This document shows, piece after piece, positions 8,742-18,715 of a DNA stretch of 64,000 nt; the first letter of the stretch is position 1; each line of letters opens with the position of its first letter. Location of the stretch: positions 248,001-312,000 of the forward strand of contig NZ_BNDT01000003.1 in the NCBI RefSeq assembly GCF_014905395.1, given 5' to 3'. The translations under genes were made by a program, and so were the position numbers. A model generated the notes under the pieces. It was not told the origin of the DNA, searched no databases, and saw nothing but the letters and a program-made list of their open reading frames with translations. Origin of the DNA: Lactococcus taiwanensis. GTDB taxonomy: Bacteria; Bacillota; Bacilli; Lactobacillales; Streptococcaceae.

Positions 8742-10250
8742 ATGAATAAACGTGTAAAAATCGTCTCAACTCTTGGCCCAGCCGTTGAAACTCGCGGTGG
8801 AAAAAAATTCGGAGAAAAAGGATACTGGGGAGAAGAGCTTGATGTCGAAACATCAGCAAAATCAATCGCAGCCTTGATTCAAGAAGGCGCTGATGTCTTC
8901 CGTTTCAACTTCTCACATGGTAACCACGAAGAACAAGGTGCTCGTATGGCAACTGTTCACCGTGCAGAAGAAATTGCTGGACGTAAAGTTGGTTTCTTGC
9001 TCGATACTAAAGGCCCTGAAATGCGTACTGAAGTCTTCGAAGACGGTGCTGATTCAATTAGCGTTGTGACTGGAGATAAATTCCGTGTGGCTACTAAACA
9101 AGGTTTGACATCAACTCCAGAATTGATCGCATTGAATGTTGCTGGTGGTCTTGATATCTTTGACGATGTTGAAGTTGGTCAAACTATCTTGATTGACGAT
9201 GGTAAACTTGGTTTGACTTTGACTGGTAAAGACGTTTCAAAACGTGAATTTGAAGTTGAAGCACAAAACGATGGAATTATTGGTAAACAAAAAGGTGTTA
9301 ATATCCCTAACACTAAAATTCCTTTCCCAGCTCTTGCTGAACGTGATGATGCGGATATTCGTTTCGGACTTTCACAACCTGGTGGAATCAACTTTATCGC
9401 TATCTCATTCGTACGTACTGCAAATGACGTTAAAGAAGTACGTCGTATTTGTGAAGAAACTGGAAATCCACACGTACAACTTTTGGCTAAAATCGAAAAC
9501 CAACAAGGTATCGAAAACCTTGATGAAATCATCGAAGCAGCTGATGGTATTATGATCGCTCGTGGTGACATGGGTATCGAAGTTCCATTTGAAATGGTTC
9601 CAGTTTACCAAAAATTGATTATCAGCAAAGTTAACAAAGCAGGTAAAATCGTTGTTACTGCAACAAACATGCTTGAATCAATGACTTATAACCCACGTGC
9701 TACACGTTCAGAAATCTCAGACGTATTCAACGCTGTTATTGATGGAACTGACGCAACAATGCTTTCAGGTGAATCTGCTAACGGTAAATATCCACGCGAA
9801 TCAGTTCGTACAATGGCAACTGTTAACAAAAACGCTCAAACAATGTTGAAAGAATACGGACGTCTCCACCCAGAACGTTATGATAAATCAACTGTAACAG
9901 AAGTTGTTGCTGCATCAGTTAAAAATGCCGCAGAAGCAATGGACGTTAAATTGATTGTTGCTTTGACTGAATCTGGTAACACTGCACGCTTGATTTCTAA
10001 ACATCGTCCAGATGCTGATATTTTGGCTGTTACTTTTGACGAAAAAGTTGAACGTGGTTTGATGATTAACTGGGGTGTAATTCCAATGATGATGGAACGT
10101 CCTGCTTCAACTGATGATATGTTTGACGTTGCTGAAAAAGCTGCTTTAGCTTCTGGTTTGGTAGAATCAGGCGATAACATTATTATCGTTGCTGGTGTTC
10201 CAGTGGGTACTGGTCGCACTAACACAATGCGTATCCGCACAGTTAAATAA
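8742..10250 (+). CDS. pyk: Pyruvate kinase
   Basis: Transfers phosphate from phosphoenolpyruvate to ADP. 502 residues, the full lactococcal length; KIVSTLGPA at the N-terminus, FNFSHG, the catalytic-loop segments LAKIENQQG and MIARGDMGIEVP, and a C-terminal allosteric domain. AGGAG precedes the ATG. Codon choice is strongly biased, as expected for a very highly expressed gene. Middle gene of las. Confidence 0.97.
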   Translation: MNKRVKIVSTLGPAVETRGGKKFGEKGYWGEELDVETSAKSIAALIQEGADVFRFNFSHGNHEEQGARMATVHRAEEIAGRKVGFLLDTKGPEMRTEVFEDGADSISVVTGDKFRVATKQGLTSTPELIALNVAGGLDIFDDVEVGQTILIDDGKLGLTLTGKDVSKREFEVEAQNDGIIGKQKGVNIPNTKIPFPALAERDDADIRFGLSQPGGINFIAISFVRTANDVKEVRRICEETGNPHVQLLAKIENQQGIENLDEIIEAADGIMIARGDMGIEVPFEMVPVYQKLIISKVNKAGKIVVTATNMLESMTYNPRATRSEISDVFNAVIDGTDATMLSGESANGKYPRESVRTMATVNKNAQTMLKEYGRLHPERYDKSTVTEVVAASVKNAAEAMDVKLIVALTESGNTARLISKHRPDADILAVTFDEKVERGLMINWGVIPMMMERPASTDDMFDVAEKAALASGLVESGDNIIIVAGVPVGTGRTNTMRIRTVK

Positions 10251-10269
10251 TTATTATACAAGGCAACTG

Positions 10270-10291
10270 TGCCTGTCACTTATGACAGGCA
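10270..10291 (+). repeat. pyk-ldh intergenic hairpin (CCTGTCA-N4-TGACAGG, copy 2)
   Basis: TGCCTGTCA (10270-10278) and TGACAGGCA (10283-10291) form a perfect 9-bp stem with a CTTA loop. No T-run follows, so it fits an mRNA processing or partial-attenuation site more than a full terminator. The core is shared with 4773-4792. Confidence 0.65.
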
Positions 10292-10345
10292 TTATTGCTG
10301 AAAATCTGAAATAAAAAATTAATTTATTTTATCAAGCTTATTTGA

Positions 10346-11347
<1,002 letters not shown>

Positions 11348-11369
11348 TTTCCTAATAATTAACAGAAAA

Positions 11370-11395
11370 ACAGGTCTCGAATAGACCTGTTTTTT
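11370..11395 (+). terminator. las operon terminator
   Basis: ACAGGTCT (11370-11377) pairs with AGACCTGT (11383-11390), loop CGAAT, then TTTTTG. Confidence 0.9.
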
Positions 11396-11452
11396 GTTTG
11401 TGCCTCGAGCAATAAAGTGATTTATCGAGTTTATTTACAGTATAGGGAACAA

Positions 11453-11479
11453 AAAACAGCCTTTGATGAAGGCTGTTTT
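11453..11479 (-). terminator. nupC terminator (bidirectional)
   Basis: AAAACAGCCTT (11453-11463) and AAGGCTGTTTT (11469-11479) form an 11-bp stem; T-runs exist in both directions. It follows the nupC stop on the minus strand. Confidence 0.85.
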
Positions 11480-11484
11480 GTAAT

Positions 11485-12438
11485 TTATTTGGATTTGATA
11501 TAGTTAACTCCGTCTGCTTTAGGTGCAACAGCCTTACCAAGGAAAAGGGCAAGAACTACGATAGTGAATACGTAAGGGGCCATTTGTAAGAAAGCTGATG
11601 GGATTTCTTTTATCCCAGGAATTTGTCCCCCTACAACTGCGAGTGATGTGAATAGACCGAATAGGAGTGAAGATAACATAGCACCAATTGGGTTCCATTT
11701 TCCGAAGATCATCGCCGCAAGAGAAATAAATCCTTGACCAGCTATGGTTGACACTGCGAAGTTACCAGAAATGGCTTGAGCATAAATCGCTCCACCAATA
11801 CCTCCGAGAACACCCGATAGAAGGACTCCGGCCCAACGATAAGCATAAACATTAATGCCTAATGTATCCGCAGCTTGAGGATTTTCACCTACAGAACGAA
11901 GACGTAGCCCAAAGCGAGTTTTGAATAAGGTATACCAAGCGAGAACAGCGATAACGATGGCTAGAAAGCCAGGAAGTGAAGTTTGGCTAAAGAAAATCTT
12001 ACCAATAATAGGTATTTGTGACAGAAGAGGCACATTCCAGTAACCAATCTGTTCACTTATATTTATCTGCCCTTGATGATACAGGACTTGAAGAAGAAAG
12101 ACGCCTAAGGCCGGAGCCATTAAGTTGAGGACAGTACCTGAGACGATATGATCTGCACGAAGGTTAACCGTTGCAACAGCATGCAGTGAGGAGAAGATGG
12201 CTCCCACTAAAGCTCCAAATAGAATGGAGAGCCAAGGGGTCATACTTCCAAAGATATTAGCAGTGGTCAAGTTAAAGACGACAGAGCTGAATGCACCAAT
12301 GGTCATGATGCCTTCTAACCCAACGTTTACGATTCCACCTCGTTCTGAGAACACACCACCAATACTCGTGAAGATGAGAGGGGTTGAATAGATGAGCATG
12401 TTTGCCACAATAATTTGAAGCGTATCTACGAGATTCAT
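11485..12438 (-). CDS. nupC: Nucleoside ABC transporter permease NupC
   Basis: 317-residue inner-membrane permease of the branched-chain/ribose-type ABC family, about nine hydrophobic segments; the cytoplasmic motif GENPQAADTLGI, equivalent to the EAA loop, is present. Its ATG overlaps the nupB TGA by 4 bp (ATGA), so translation is coupled. With NupA and NupB it should import nucleosides, as characterised in L. lactis. Last gene of the operon. Confidence 0.88.
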   Translation of the reverse strand: MNLVDTLQIIVANMLIYSTPLIFTSIGGVFSERGGIVNVGLEGIMTIGAFSSVVFNLTTANIFGSMTPWLSILFGALVGAIFSSLHAVATVNLRADHIVSGTVLNLMAPALGVFLLQVLYHQGQINISEQIGYWNVPLLSQIPIIGKIFFSQTSLPGFLAIVIAVLAWYTLFKTRFGLRLRSVGENPQAADTLGINVYAYRWAGVLLSGVLGGIGGAIYAQAISGNFAVSTIAGQGFISLAAMIFGKWNPIGAMLSSLLFGLFTSLAVVGGQIPGIKEIPSAFLQMAPYVFTIVVLALFLGKAVAPKADGVNYIKSK

Positions 12439-13529
12439 ACATTATCTCCTTTCTTCTTGCTAGCCTCAATTGATTTCATGGCTTTGGCTTTTGGTAACAT
12501 CACCTCGATAATGAATTTTACTGCAATGAAGAAAATAATTGCCGCGGTAACAACTTTGACAATTTCTGGTGGAATACCATCATTCATCATACCAGGCGCA
12601 CCAGTTTGAAGAACTGAGAAAAGGAGAGCAGCAAAGAGAATTCCAATCGGGCTATTTCCTCCTAGAAGGGCAACGGCCATCCCATTAAAACCAATATCTA
12701 ACGAGGTAGATTGTGAGACAAAGTTTTGCATGTATCCAAAACCATAGACGACTCCACCAAGTCCAGCTAAAGCTCCAGCAACGATCATAGACAAAATGAT
12801 GGTACGTTTGGAAGAGATACCAGCGTATTCTGAGGCATCTGGGTTTAAACCAACAGCTTTGATCTCAAAACCAAGCGTTGTTTTTGAAAATACAATTGCC
12901 ATAATGATTAATGCAATGATTGCAATAATCAGTCCGATATTTAAAGTAGAATTATCAGTTAATGAGGACATCCACTGAGTTCGGAAAGAAGCGTTAGTAC
13001 TGATAAGTTTAGTTTGGTCTGTCGTGTTATCCATGAGTATATTTTTTTGAAACATATCATGAATCATGAAGGTTGAGAAAAATAAGATAATGTAATTCAA
13101 CATGATTGTCGTGATAACTTCGGAGGTTCCTAACAAGGCTCTTAAAATCCCAGGAATGAATCCCATAAAAGCACCGAAGAACATACCGATGATGATCACT
13201 AAAGGAATCATGATTAGTCGAGGAATATCTGGAAAACTTAAAGCAAACCACATGGAGGTAATCCAACCTGCCAAGGCTTGCCCAGACATCCCAATATTGA
13301 AGAGCCCAGCTTTCATCGCAACAGCAAAAGAAAGAGCGGTGAGAATGAGTGGTCCAGCAGTTTGTAGTGTCTCACCAATGGCACGAGCATTCCCTAAGGC
13401 TGAAATGAAGAGATCTTCATAGCCCCAAATGGGATTATAGCCAAAGGCTAACATAATCACTGCTCCAAGCAAGAAGCCAAAAACGATAGCAATGAGTGGT
13501 ACGAGTATTTTTCTAGACTTACTATTCAT
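12435..13529 (-). CDS. nupB: Nucleoside ABC transporter permease NupB
   Basis: 364-residue membrane permease of the same family as NupC, with the loop motif VGLNPDASEYAGIS. The ATG at 13529 follows a GGAGGT inside the end of nupA (8-bp overlap); the in-frame start at 13544 is rejected. Forms the transmembrane pore with NupC. Confidence 0.88.
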   Translation of the reverse strand: MNSKSRKILVPLIAIVFGFLLGAVIMLAFGYNPIWGYEDLFISALGNARAIGETLQTAGPLILTALSFAVAMKAGLFNIGMSGQALAGWITSMWFALSFPDIPRLIMIPLVIIIGMFFGAFMGFIPGILRALLGTSEVITTIMLNYIILFFSTFMIHDMFQKNILMDNTTDQTKLISTNASFRTQWMSSLTDNSTLNIGLIIAIIALIIMAIVFSKTTLGFEIKAVGLNPDASEYAGISSKRTIILSMIVAGALAGLGGVVYGFGYMQNFVSQSTSLDIGFNGMAVALLGGNSPIGILFAALLFSVLQTGAPGMMNDGIPPEIVKVVTAAIIFFIAVKFIIEVMLPKAKAMKSIEASKKKGDNV

Positions 13530-15042
13530 TAATTTTACCTCCAACCATCAGTATACCAAGTTCTTGTTTTGTGGTTGTTTCAGGCGTAACAATTCCTTGG
13601 ATTTGTCCATCATGAATGACAGCGATTCGATCAGAGACGTTTAGAATTTCATCAAGCTCAAAGGAAACCACAAGTACTGCTTTACCTTCGTCACGAGCTT
13701 GTATCAAGCGTTTGTGAATATATTCAATTGCACCGACATCTAAACCACGGGTTGGTTGTGCAACAATGAGAAGATCTGGATTACGATCAATTTCACGGGC
13801 AATAATGGCTTTTTGCTGATTACCGCCTGAGAGTGAAGCAGCGGAAACCCATTCTCCTGCTCCGCGGACATCAAATTCTTGCATAAGCTCACGGGCATGA
13901 CTATTAATTTTATTATAGTCTAAAAAACCATAGTTGCTCATAGGTGCTTTATAATAAGTTTGTAGAGCAATATTTTCAGCGACTGTCATTTCAAGAACAA
14001 GGCCATCACGATGACGGTCTTCAGGAACGTGTCCTACTGATTCTTCAGTAATCTTACGTGGGCGATGATTTGTGATTTCTTTTTGACGAATCTTAATGGA
14101 GCCGGATTCAACTTTCATAAGACCGGTGATTGCTTTGATCAGCTCTGTTTGACCATTACCATCTATTCCGGCTAAACCTACAATCTCTCCTGCTCGTACA
14201 TCTAAAGAGAGGCCTTTTACTTTGAGAGAACCACGACTTTCTTTGACATTGAGTGCTTTGATATCAAGCACTACCTCTTTAGGAGAAGCAGCACTTTTTT
14301 CTGTAACAAATGAGACAGAACGTCCTACCATCAATTCCGCGAGCTCTTGATTAGATTTATCCCCTAGCTCAACAGTATCAATTGATTTTCCACGGCGAAT
14401 GACTGTGATACGGTCTGCTACAGCGCGTATCTCATCTAATTTATGAGTAATTAAAATGATTGATTTACCTTCTTTGATGAGGTTTCTCATAATTTGCATC
14501 AATTCAGTGATTTCAGCAGGGGTTAGCACAGCGGTTGGCTCATCAAAGATTAAGATATCGGCACCCCGGTAGAGTGTTTTTAGAATCTCGACACGTTGTT
14601 GTTGACCAACAGAAATGTCTCGTACCAAAGCATCAGGTTCTACACTAAGACCGTAGCGTTCGGAAAGTTCAAGAATTTTTTTCTTGGCAGACTTTAAATC
14701 AAGGTTGATTCCTTTAGTGATTTCATTGCCTAGAATAATATTTTCGGCAACGGTAAAAGCATCAACAAGCATAAAATGCTGGTGAACCATACCAATTCCG
14801 AGATTAGCAGCTTTTGATGGAGAATCGATATTTTCGAGTTTTCCATTGACATGGACTTCGCCCTCAGTAGGCTCAAGGAGTCCTGAGAGGATATTCATCA
14901 ACGTTGACTTTCCAGCGCCATTTTCGCCAAGTAACGCATGAATCTCCCCTTTCCTCAACTCAAGATTGATTTTGTCATTGGCAACAAAATCGCCAAAACG
15001 CTTGGTGACATCAATCATTTGAATGACATTTTCATTCGCCAT
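13522..15042 (-). CDS. nupA: Nucleoside ABC transporter ATP-binding protein NupA (two ATPase domains)
   Basis: 506 residues with two fused ABC domains. The first has a canonical Walker A GENGAGKST (about residue 39), signature SVGQQQR and Walker B DILIFDEPTAVL. The second has the degenerate Walker A GIDGNGQT usual for this family, and signature SGGNQQK. First gene of nupABC; energises nucleoside import. A BmpA-type substrate-binding lipoprotein gene is not adjacent. An extended -10 promoter lies upstream. Confidence 0.9.
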   Translation of the reverse strand: MANENVIQMIDVTKRFGDFVANDKINLELRKGEIHALLGENGAGKSTLMNILSGLLEPTEGEVHVNGKLENIDSPSKAANLGIGMVHQHFMLVDAFTVAENIILGNEITKGINLDLKSAKKKILELSERYGLSVEPDALVRDISVGQQQRVEILKTLYRGADILIFDEPTAVLTPAEITELMQIMRNLIKEGKSIILITHKLDEIRAVADRITVIRRGKSIDTVELGDKSNQELAELMVGRSVSFVTEKSAASPKEVVLDIKALNVKESRGSLKVKGLSLDVRAGEIVGLAGIDGNGQTELIKAITGLMKVESGSIKIRQKEITNHRPRKITEESVGHVPEDRHRDGLVLEMTVAENIALQTYYKAPMSNYGFLDYNKINSHARELMQEFDVRGAGEWVSAASLSGGNQQKAIIAREIDRNPDLLIVAQPTRGLDVGAIEYIHKRLIQARDEGKAVLVVSFELDEILNVSDRIAVIHDGQIQGIVTPETTTKQELGILMVGGKINE

Positions 15043-15094
15043 AGTGGCTCCTTCTTTAAAAAATAATGATGTAAATAGTAAAATTACAAATTTA

Positions 15095-15103
15095 ATTATA
15101 CCA
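15095..15103 (-). promoter_or_regulatory. nupA extended -10 promoter
   Basis: Minus strand TGGTATAAT, a perfect extended -10, about 55 bases before the nupA ATG. No strong -35 or purine-regulator box is recognised. Confidence 0.65.
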
Positions 15104-15198
15104 AAATTGTCTGAATTATGAAAGAGCTTTTATAGGTTGAAAAGTATCCGTTTACATGGAAGAAAATATTTTCTTTAAAAGTTTTAAAAGTGGAAAAA

Positions 15199-15230
15199 AA
15201 TAACACTTTTAACAGTGTAAAAGTGTTATT
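15199..15230 (-). terminator. rlmA terminator hairpin
   Basis: AATAACACTTTT and AAAAGTGTTATT form a perfect 12-bp stem (15199-15230) that overlaps the rlmA stop codon. On the minus strand the stem's own T-rich side is followed by TTTTTTTCC, so it can insulate nupA from rlmA. Confidence 0.75.
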
Positions 15231-16041
15231 TAATGCGCTTTAGAAGGTCTATTTCAATACTGATTGTAACTTCTAAACTATCATATTTTTTTAAATTTTC
15301 AATTCCTTCTGGTTTAATTTTCCAATAATGCGGTGTCATCAATAGAAGACTTAATAAATCTTCCGTTGATTGAATTTTAGTTCGATAGTGATAATGATCT
15401 CTTATTACTTCAAAACCAGGGAAAGTTTTAATGGCACTTTTTTTGGCTTTTTCGTGAATTTCTGGATAAATAATATTTTTGAGCTCCACCAAGTGATTAG
15501 GAGCAGCTCTGACAATAAGAATATGACCATCTGACGAGAGAATACGGTCGATTTCTGGTACGGAATATTCTGCAAACATAGATAAAACAGTGTGTATTGA
15601 GTGGTCAGTAAAAGGGAGCTTTGCAAAGTTTGCAACTAACCAGTTAATGTCGGGATTTTTTTTAGCCGCCATCCGTACTCCTAATTTAGAGATATCAAGT
15701 CCATAATATGAATGTGATTGCGGTCGATAATTTTTTTGAAATCGTGAAAGGTAATAGCCTTCACCACACCCTATGTCTACAAGTGAATCATTAGGTTTTA
15801 TGATGAGATTAAGATGATGATTAACGCGATCAGAAAGTTCTTGATAATAACCCCTGCTAAGGAAAGTACGGCGTGCTTCCATCATTTCCTTAGAATCACC
15901 AGCTGTCTTTTTAGCATTTAAAAGAAGATTGAGATACCCCTCTTTTGCTAAATCGAAGCTATGATTGTTTATACATCTGAAGCTTTTGTTCCCTTGGCGT
16001 AAGCCTTCATTGCAGACGGGACATTTTAAGAGTTCATTCAT
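15226..16041 (-). CDS. rlmA: RlmA-family 23S rRNA (guanine-N1)-methyltransferase
   Basis: SAM-dependent methyltransferase acting on a guanine in helix 35 of 23S rRNA; Gram-positive members (RlmA-II) influence tylosin-type macrolide response. 271 residues. The zinc-finger ligands C7, C10, C23 and H27 are visible, then the SAM motif VDIGCGEGYYL near residue 90. The ATG at 16041 gives the normal N-terminus; an in-frame start at 16083 would lie inside a palindrome. Whether it modifies G745 or G748 cannot be read from sequence. Confidence 0.85.
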   Translation of the reverse strand: MNELLKCPVCNEGLRQGNKSFRCINNHSFDLAKEGYLNLLLNAKKTAGDSKEMMEARRTFLSRGYYQELSDRVNHHLNLIIKPNDSLVDIGCGEGYYLSRFQKNYRPQSHSYYGLDISKLGVRMAAKKNPDINWLVANFAKLPFTDHSIHTVLSMFAEYSVPEIDRILSSDGHILIVRAAPNHLVELKNIIYPEIHEKAKKSAIKTFPGFEVIRDHYHYRTKIQSTEDLLSLLLMTPHYWKIKPEGIENLKKYDSLEVTISIEIDLLKRIK

Positions 16042-16070
16042 TTTTTTAACTCTTTCTAATAAGAAAAAAT

Positions 16071-16096
16071 ATTTACTGACCATGTGGTCAGTAAAT
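16071..16096. repeat. ACTGAC-N6-GTCAGT palindrome, copy 3
   Basis: ATTTACTGACCA (16071-16082) and TGGTCAGTAAAT (16085-16096) form perfect 12-bp arms in the rqcH-rlmA gap. Confidence 0.85.
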
Positions 16097-16101
16097 AAAG
16101 A

Positions 16102-17727
16102 TTATTTAGTTAGTTTTCTGGATTTGATGACTGCCTCATCAGGAGTGACGCGGATTGTTTTTTCACGATCATAAGTGACAAATCCAGGAGCAGTACCAGT
16201 GGGTTTGTGAAGTTTTTTTGCTTCTAGAACGTCAACTTGTACGAGATTAGAATAACGAGCTTTACTGAAATAAGCAGCTAATTCACCGGCAAAAGTGATA
16301 GTTTCATCAGACGGGTCTGGATTTCCTGTAATCAAGACATGACTTCCTGGAATATCTTTGACATGGAACCAAAGGTCACCGCGACGAGCAAGTTTAAAGC
16401 TGACCTGCTCATTTTGTAAATTATTTTTCCCGACAAGTATAATCGTACCATCCTCTGCTTGATACTTTTCAGGTGGTAACATTTTTTGCTTTTTGTTTCG
16501 ATGTTTTTGTTTAATATAACCCGTCTGAATTAATTCTTCGCGGATGTCGGCGATTTCTGGCACGTCGGCATTTTCTAAGTTTGATTCTACAGATTCGAGA
16601 TAGTCAATGGTCTGACGTGTTTTTTGAATTTGTTCTCCTAGAAATTTCACCGCTTGTTTTAATTTCTGATAGCGATGGAAGTAGCGCTGAGCGTTTTGAG
16701 CAGGGCTAAGTGCAGGATTGAGTGCTATTTCAAGGGGTTCATTGGTATAATAATTTTCTAAAGTGACACTATTTTTATCATTAGGAACTTGATGTAAAAA
16801 AGTGTTGAGGAGTTCACCTTTTTGACGGAATATCTCAGCATTTTCAGTAGCCTGGAGTTCACGTTCTTGCTTTTTCAACTTGTCCCGATTTTTCTTTAAT
16901 TCATTTTGAATTTTCTTGATAACCGATGCAGCAACTTGTTTGACCCGGTCACGTTCTGCTTTATCAGAATAATAGACATCTAGCATCTCAGACAGGGTTG
17001 CAAAGCTGACCGCTTCGTCAGCAAGCTGAAGGCTAGAAAAACGGTCATCAGGATAAATAGAAGGAAAAACGCGAGTGAGTTTGTCTTTAAAATCTGCTAC
17101 TGACAGCCCAGTCAGAGCTTGTTTTGAATCTTTCCCAATGCCTTGGAAGACTTGCTGCAACTGATTCGTTTGTAAGGCTTCGAAGATTTGTTCATCCGTT
17201 GCTTCAAAAGGATTAATGGTTTCTTCACGTAAGGGCGGGGCAATATAAGTTGAACCAGGTAAAATTGTCCGATATTGGTTTTGAGAAAAGCCAATGTGCT
17301 TGATAGATTCGATAATTTTTTCAGAAGTTTTTTCTAAAAGTATAATGTTACTATGTTTGCCCATGATTTCGGCGACTAAAGCAATTTTAAGCTGATCACC
17401 TATCTCATCTTTTGTGGAAATATGAAAGATAATTTGTCGATCATTGCCGACTTGCTCAATGCTTTCGATAAATGCGCCAGCTAAATACTTACGTAAAATC
17501 ATTACAAAATTATTAGGATTTTGTGGGTTTTGGAAGTCCGTTTTTGTCAATTGGACGCGCCCAAATACAGGATGTGCTGAAAGAAGGAGTTTTTGGGATT
17601 TTCCAGCTGCTCGAACCGTTAATACAAGTTCCTGTTCAAAAGGTTGATTTATTTTTTGAATCCGCCCGCCTACTAAGGCTTGCAGCTCATTGGTCATATG
17701 ATGTAAAAAAATACCGTCAAAGGACAT
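16102..17727 (-). CDS. rqcH: NFACT-family ribosome quality control protein RqcH (FbpA/PavA type)
   Basis: 541 residues with NFACT-N at the N-terminus (MSFDGIFLHHMTNEL), a central coiled coil (about residues 270-390, rich in KK/ELQ) and a C-terminal NFACT-R domain containing RGDLWFHVKDIPGSH. Homologues bind stalled 50S subunits and add alanine tails; streptococcal members were first called fibronectin-binding proteins. Starts at 17727. It carries an internal near-copy of the 18-bp palindrome and is flanked by two exact copies. Confidence 0.9.
   Translation of the reverse strand: MSFDGIFLHHMTNELQALVGGRIQKINQPFEQELVLTVRAAGKSQKLLLSAHPVFGRVQLTKTDFQNPQNPNNFVMILRKYLAGAFIESIEQVGNDRQIIFHISTKDEIGDQLKIALVAEIMGKHSNIILLEKTSEKIIESIKHIGFSQNQYRTILPGSTYIAPPLREETINPFEATDEQIFEALQTNQLQQVFQGIGKDSKQALTGLSVADFKDKLTRVFPSIYPDDRFSSLQLADEAVSFATLSEMLDVYYSDKAERDRVKQVAASVIKKIQNELKKNRDKLKKQERELQATENAEIFRQKGELLNTFLHQVPNDKNSVTLENYYTNEPLEIALNPALSPAQNAQRYFHRYQKLKQAVKFLGEQIQKTRQTIDYLESVESNLENADVPEIADIREELIQTGYIKQKHRNKKQKMLPPEKYQAEDGTIILVGKNNLQNEQVSFKLARRGDLWFHVKDIPGSHVLITGNPDPSDETITFAGELAAYFSKARYSNLVQVDVLEAKKLHKPTGTAPGFVTYDREKTIRVTPDEAVIKSRKLTK
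17099..17115. repeat. ACTGAC-N6-GTCAG palindrome inside rqcH (near copy)
   Basis: ACTGAC-AGCCCA-GTCAG, 11 of 12 arm bases matching, encoding part of ALTGLSVAD on the minus strand. Confidence 0.55.
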
Positions 17728-17751
17728 AGGTGCCTCTTTTCATGTTTTAAG

Positions 17752-17773
17752 TTACTGACAGCTCCGTCAGTAA
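17752..17773. repeat. ACTGAC-N6-GTCAGT palindrome, copy 4, in rqcH leader
   Basis: TTACTGAC-AGCTCC-GTCAGTAA, 25 bases upstream of the rqcH start. An extended -10 TGATAAAAT is visible on the minus strand further upstream, so the palindrome would be a hairpin in the rqcH 5' leader. Confidence 0.8.
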
Positions 17774-17982
17774 TAAAATAGTTTAATCTATGCTCATTTT
17801 ATCAAAAAATGACAAATTTTTCTTTAATCTTTATATAAAAAAGTTAAGTTGGAAAAAGTTATTTACTCGTTCGTAGTTTTTGGTCTAGTATTCGACTTTT
17901 CAAGCTGAAAAATGGTAAAATAAAAAAAGGTTTAGATGGAAATATTAAGAGAAAGATTTTAAAGATAACATAGGGTAAAAGT

Positions 17983-18435
17983 ATGAATAAACTGATCACT
18001 TTGTTGCAGCGTATTTTGCGCATTATTATGTTCATTGTCGCTGTTGCAATGCTTGGAGGGGCTTTATTTTTAATTGGCTTACACCAGGCTAATAAAAATT
18101 TAGAAAAAACTCCGATTACTGCCCAGATTGTCTATGGGGACGATTTAAAATCTGTTCATGAAGTAAGTTATCAATTTGAAGGAAAAAAATATGTTCGTAG
18201 ACCGCTAGATGTCTACTTTCGTAAACTGGGTAGCGAAGGTGAAAAAGTTACTGTCTATGTCGTAAATAATCGACCGGGTCGTGTCTTCCTTACAAGAAGT
18301 GGGAAAGGACTCATCGACTCAGCCGGCTTATTTGGTGGTTGGAGCTTAGTCTTATTCTTAATTTTATTTGGAGAATACCAGCTTATGCGAAGGATGAAAA
18401 TGTTGGAAAAGGTTATTGAAGATAAAAGTGAATAA
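17983..18435 (+). CDS. Hypothetical membrane protein with two transmembrane helices
   Basis: 150 residues: one helix at about residues 13-33, an external beta-rich domain of about 70 residues (TAQIVYGDD to GRVFLTRSG), and a second helix at about 112-131 followed by a basic cytoplasmic tail. The layout resembles DUF3592-type proteins, but I cannot assign the family. Single-gene unit ending in a clear terminator. Confidence 0.6.
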   Translation: MNKLITLLQRILRIIMFIVAVAMLGGALFLIGLHQANKNLEKTPITAQIVYGDDLKSVHEVSYQFEGKKYVRRPLDVYFRKLGSEGEKVTVYVVNNRPGRVFLTRSGKGLIDSAGLFGGWSLVLFLILFGEYQLMRRMKMLEKVIEDKSE

Positions 18436-18452
18436 CATAACAAAAATTATGT
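18435..18452. repeat. ACATAA-N6-TTATGT palindrome, copy 1
   Basis: ACATAA (18435-18440), CAAAAA, TTATGT (18447-18452), starting at the last base of the preceding stop codon. Same 6-6-6 geometry as the ACTGAC family. Confidence 0.55.
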
Positions 18453-18483
18453 AAAGCAGTGTTTTTAGGAACACTGCTTTTTA
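18453..18483 (+). terminator. Terminator after the 17983-18435 gene
   Basis: AAAGCAGTGTT (18453-18463) pairs with AACACTGCTTT (18470-18480), followed by T-rich sequence. Confidence 0.8.
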
Positions 18484-18550
18484 TTTTGCTCTTGAAAATG
18501 TAAAAGAAGTTTGATATTCGGGCTCCGTTTTTTGTGCAACCACTACTGTG

Positions 18551-18570
18551 ATAGTCAAATATAGTCAATG
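18551..18570 (+). promoter_or_regulatory. Tandem ATAGTCAA direct repeat upstream of LPXTG gene
   Basis: ATAGTCAAAT followed directly by ATAGTCAATG gives an 8-base repeat with a 10-base period, about one helical turn, 146 bases before the adhesin ATG. Typical geometry for a response-regulator or LytTR-type site; regulator unknown. Confidence 0.35.
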
Positions 18571-18715
18571 AAATTGTAGCCAATTTATTAATATTTATAT
18601 CCAAGTTCGTGTATAAATAATGTATGTAAAGGATTACAACTACAATATTTCAAATAAATATGCAACGACTGATCACCGAAGCATGTTTGAAGATGCCAGA
18701 TTTAGGAGGAAGACA

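Noticed and set aside
15226-16041. rlmA as an acquired macrolide-resistance gene
   Set aside because: It is the ordinary chromosomal RlmA type, with no mobile context.
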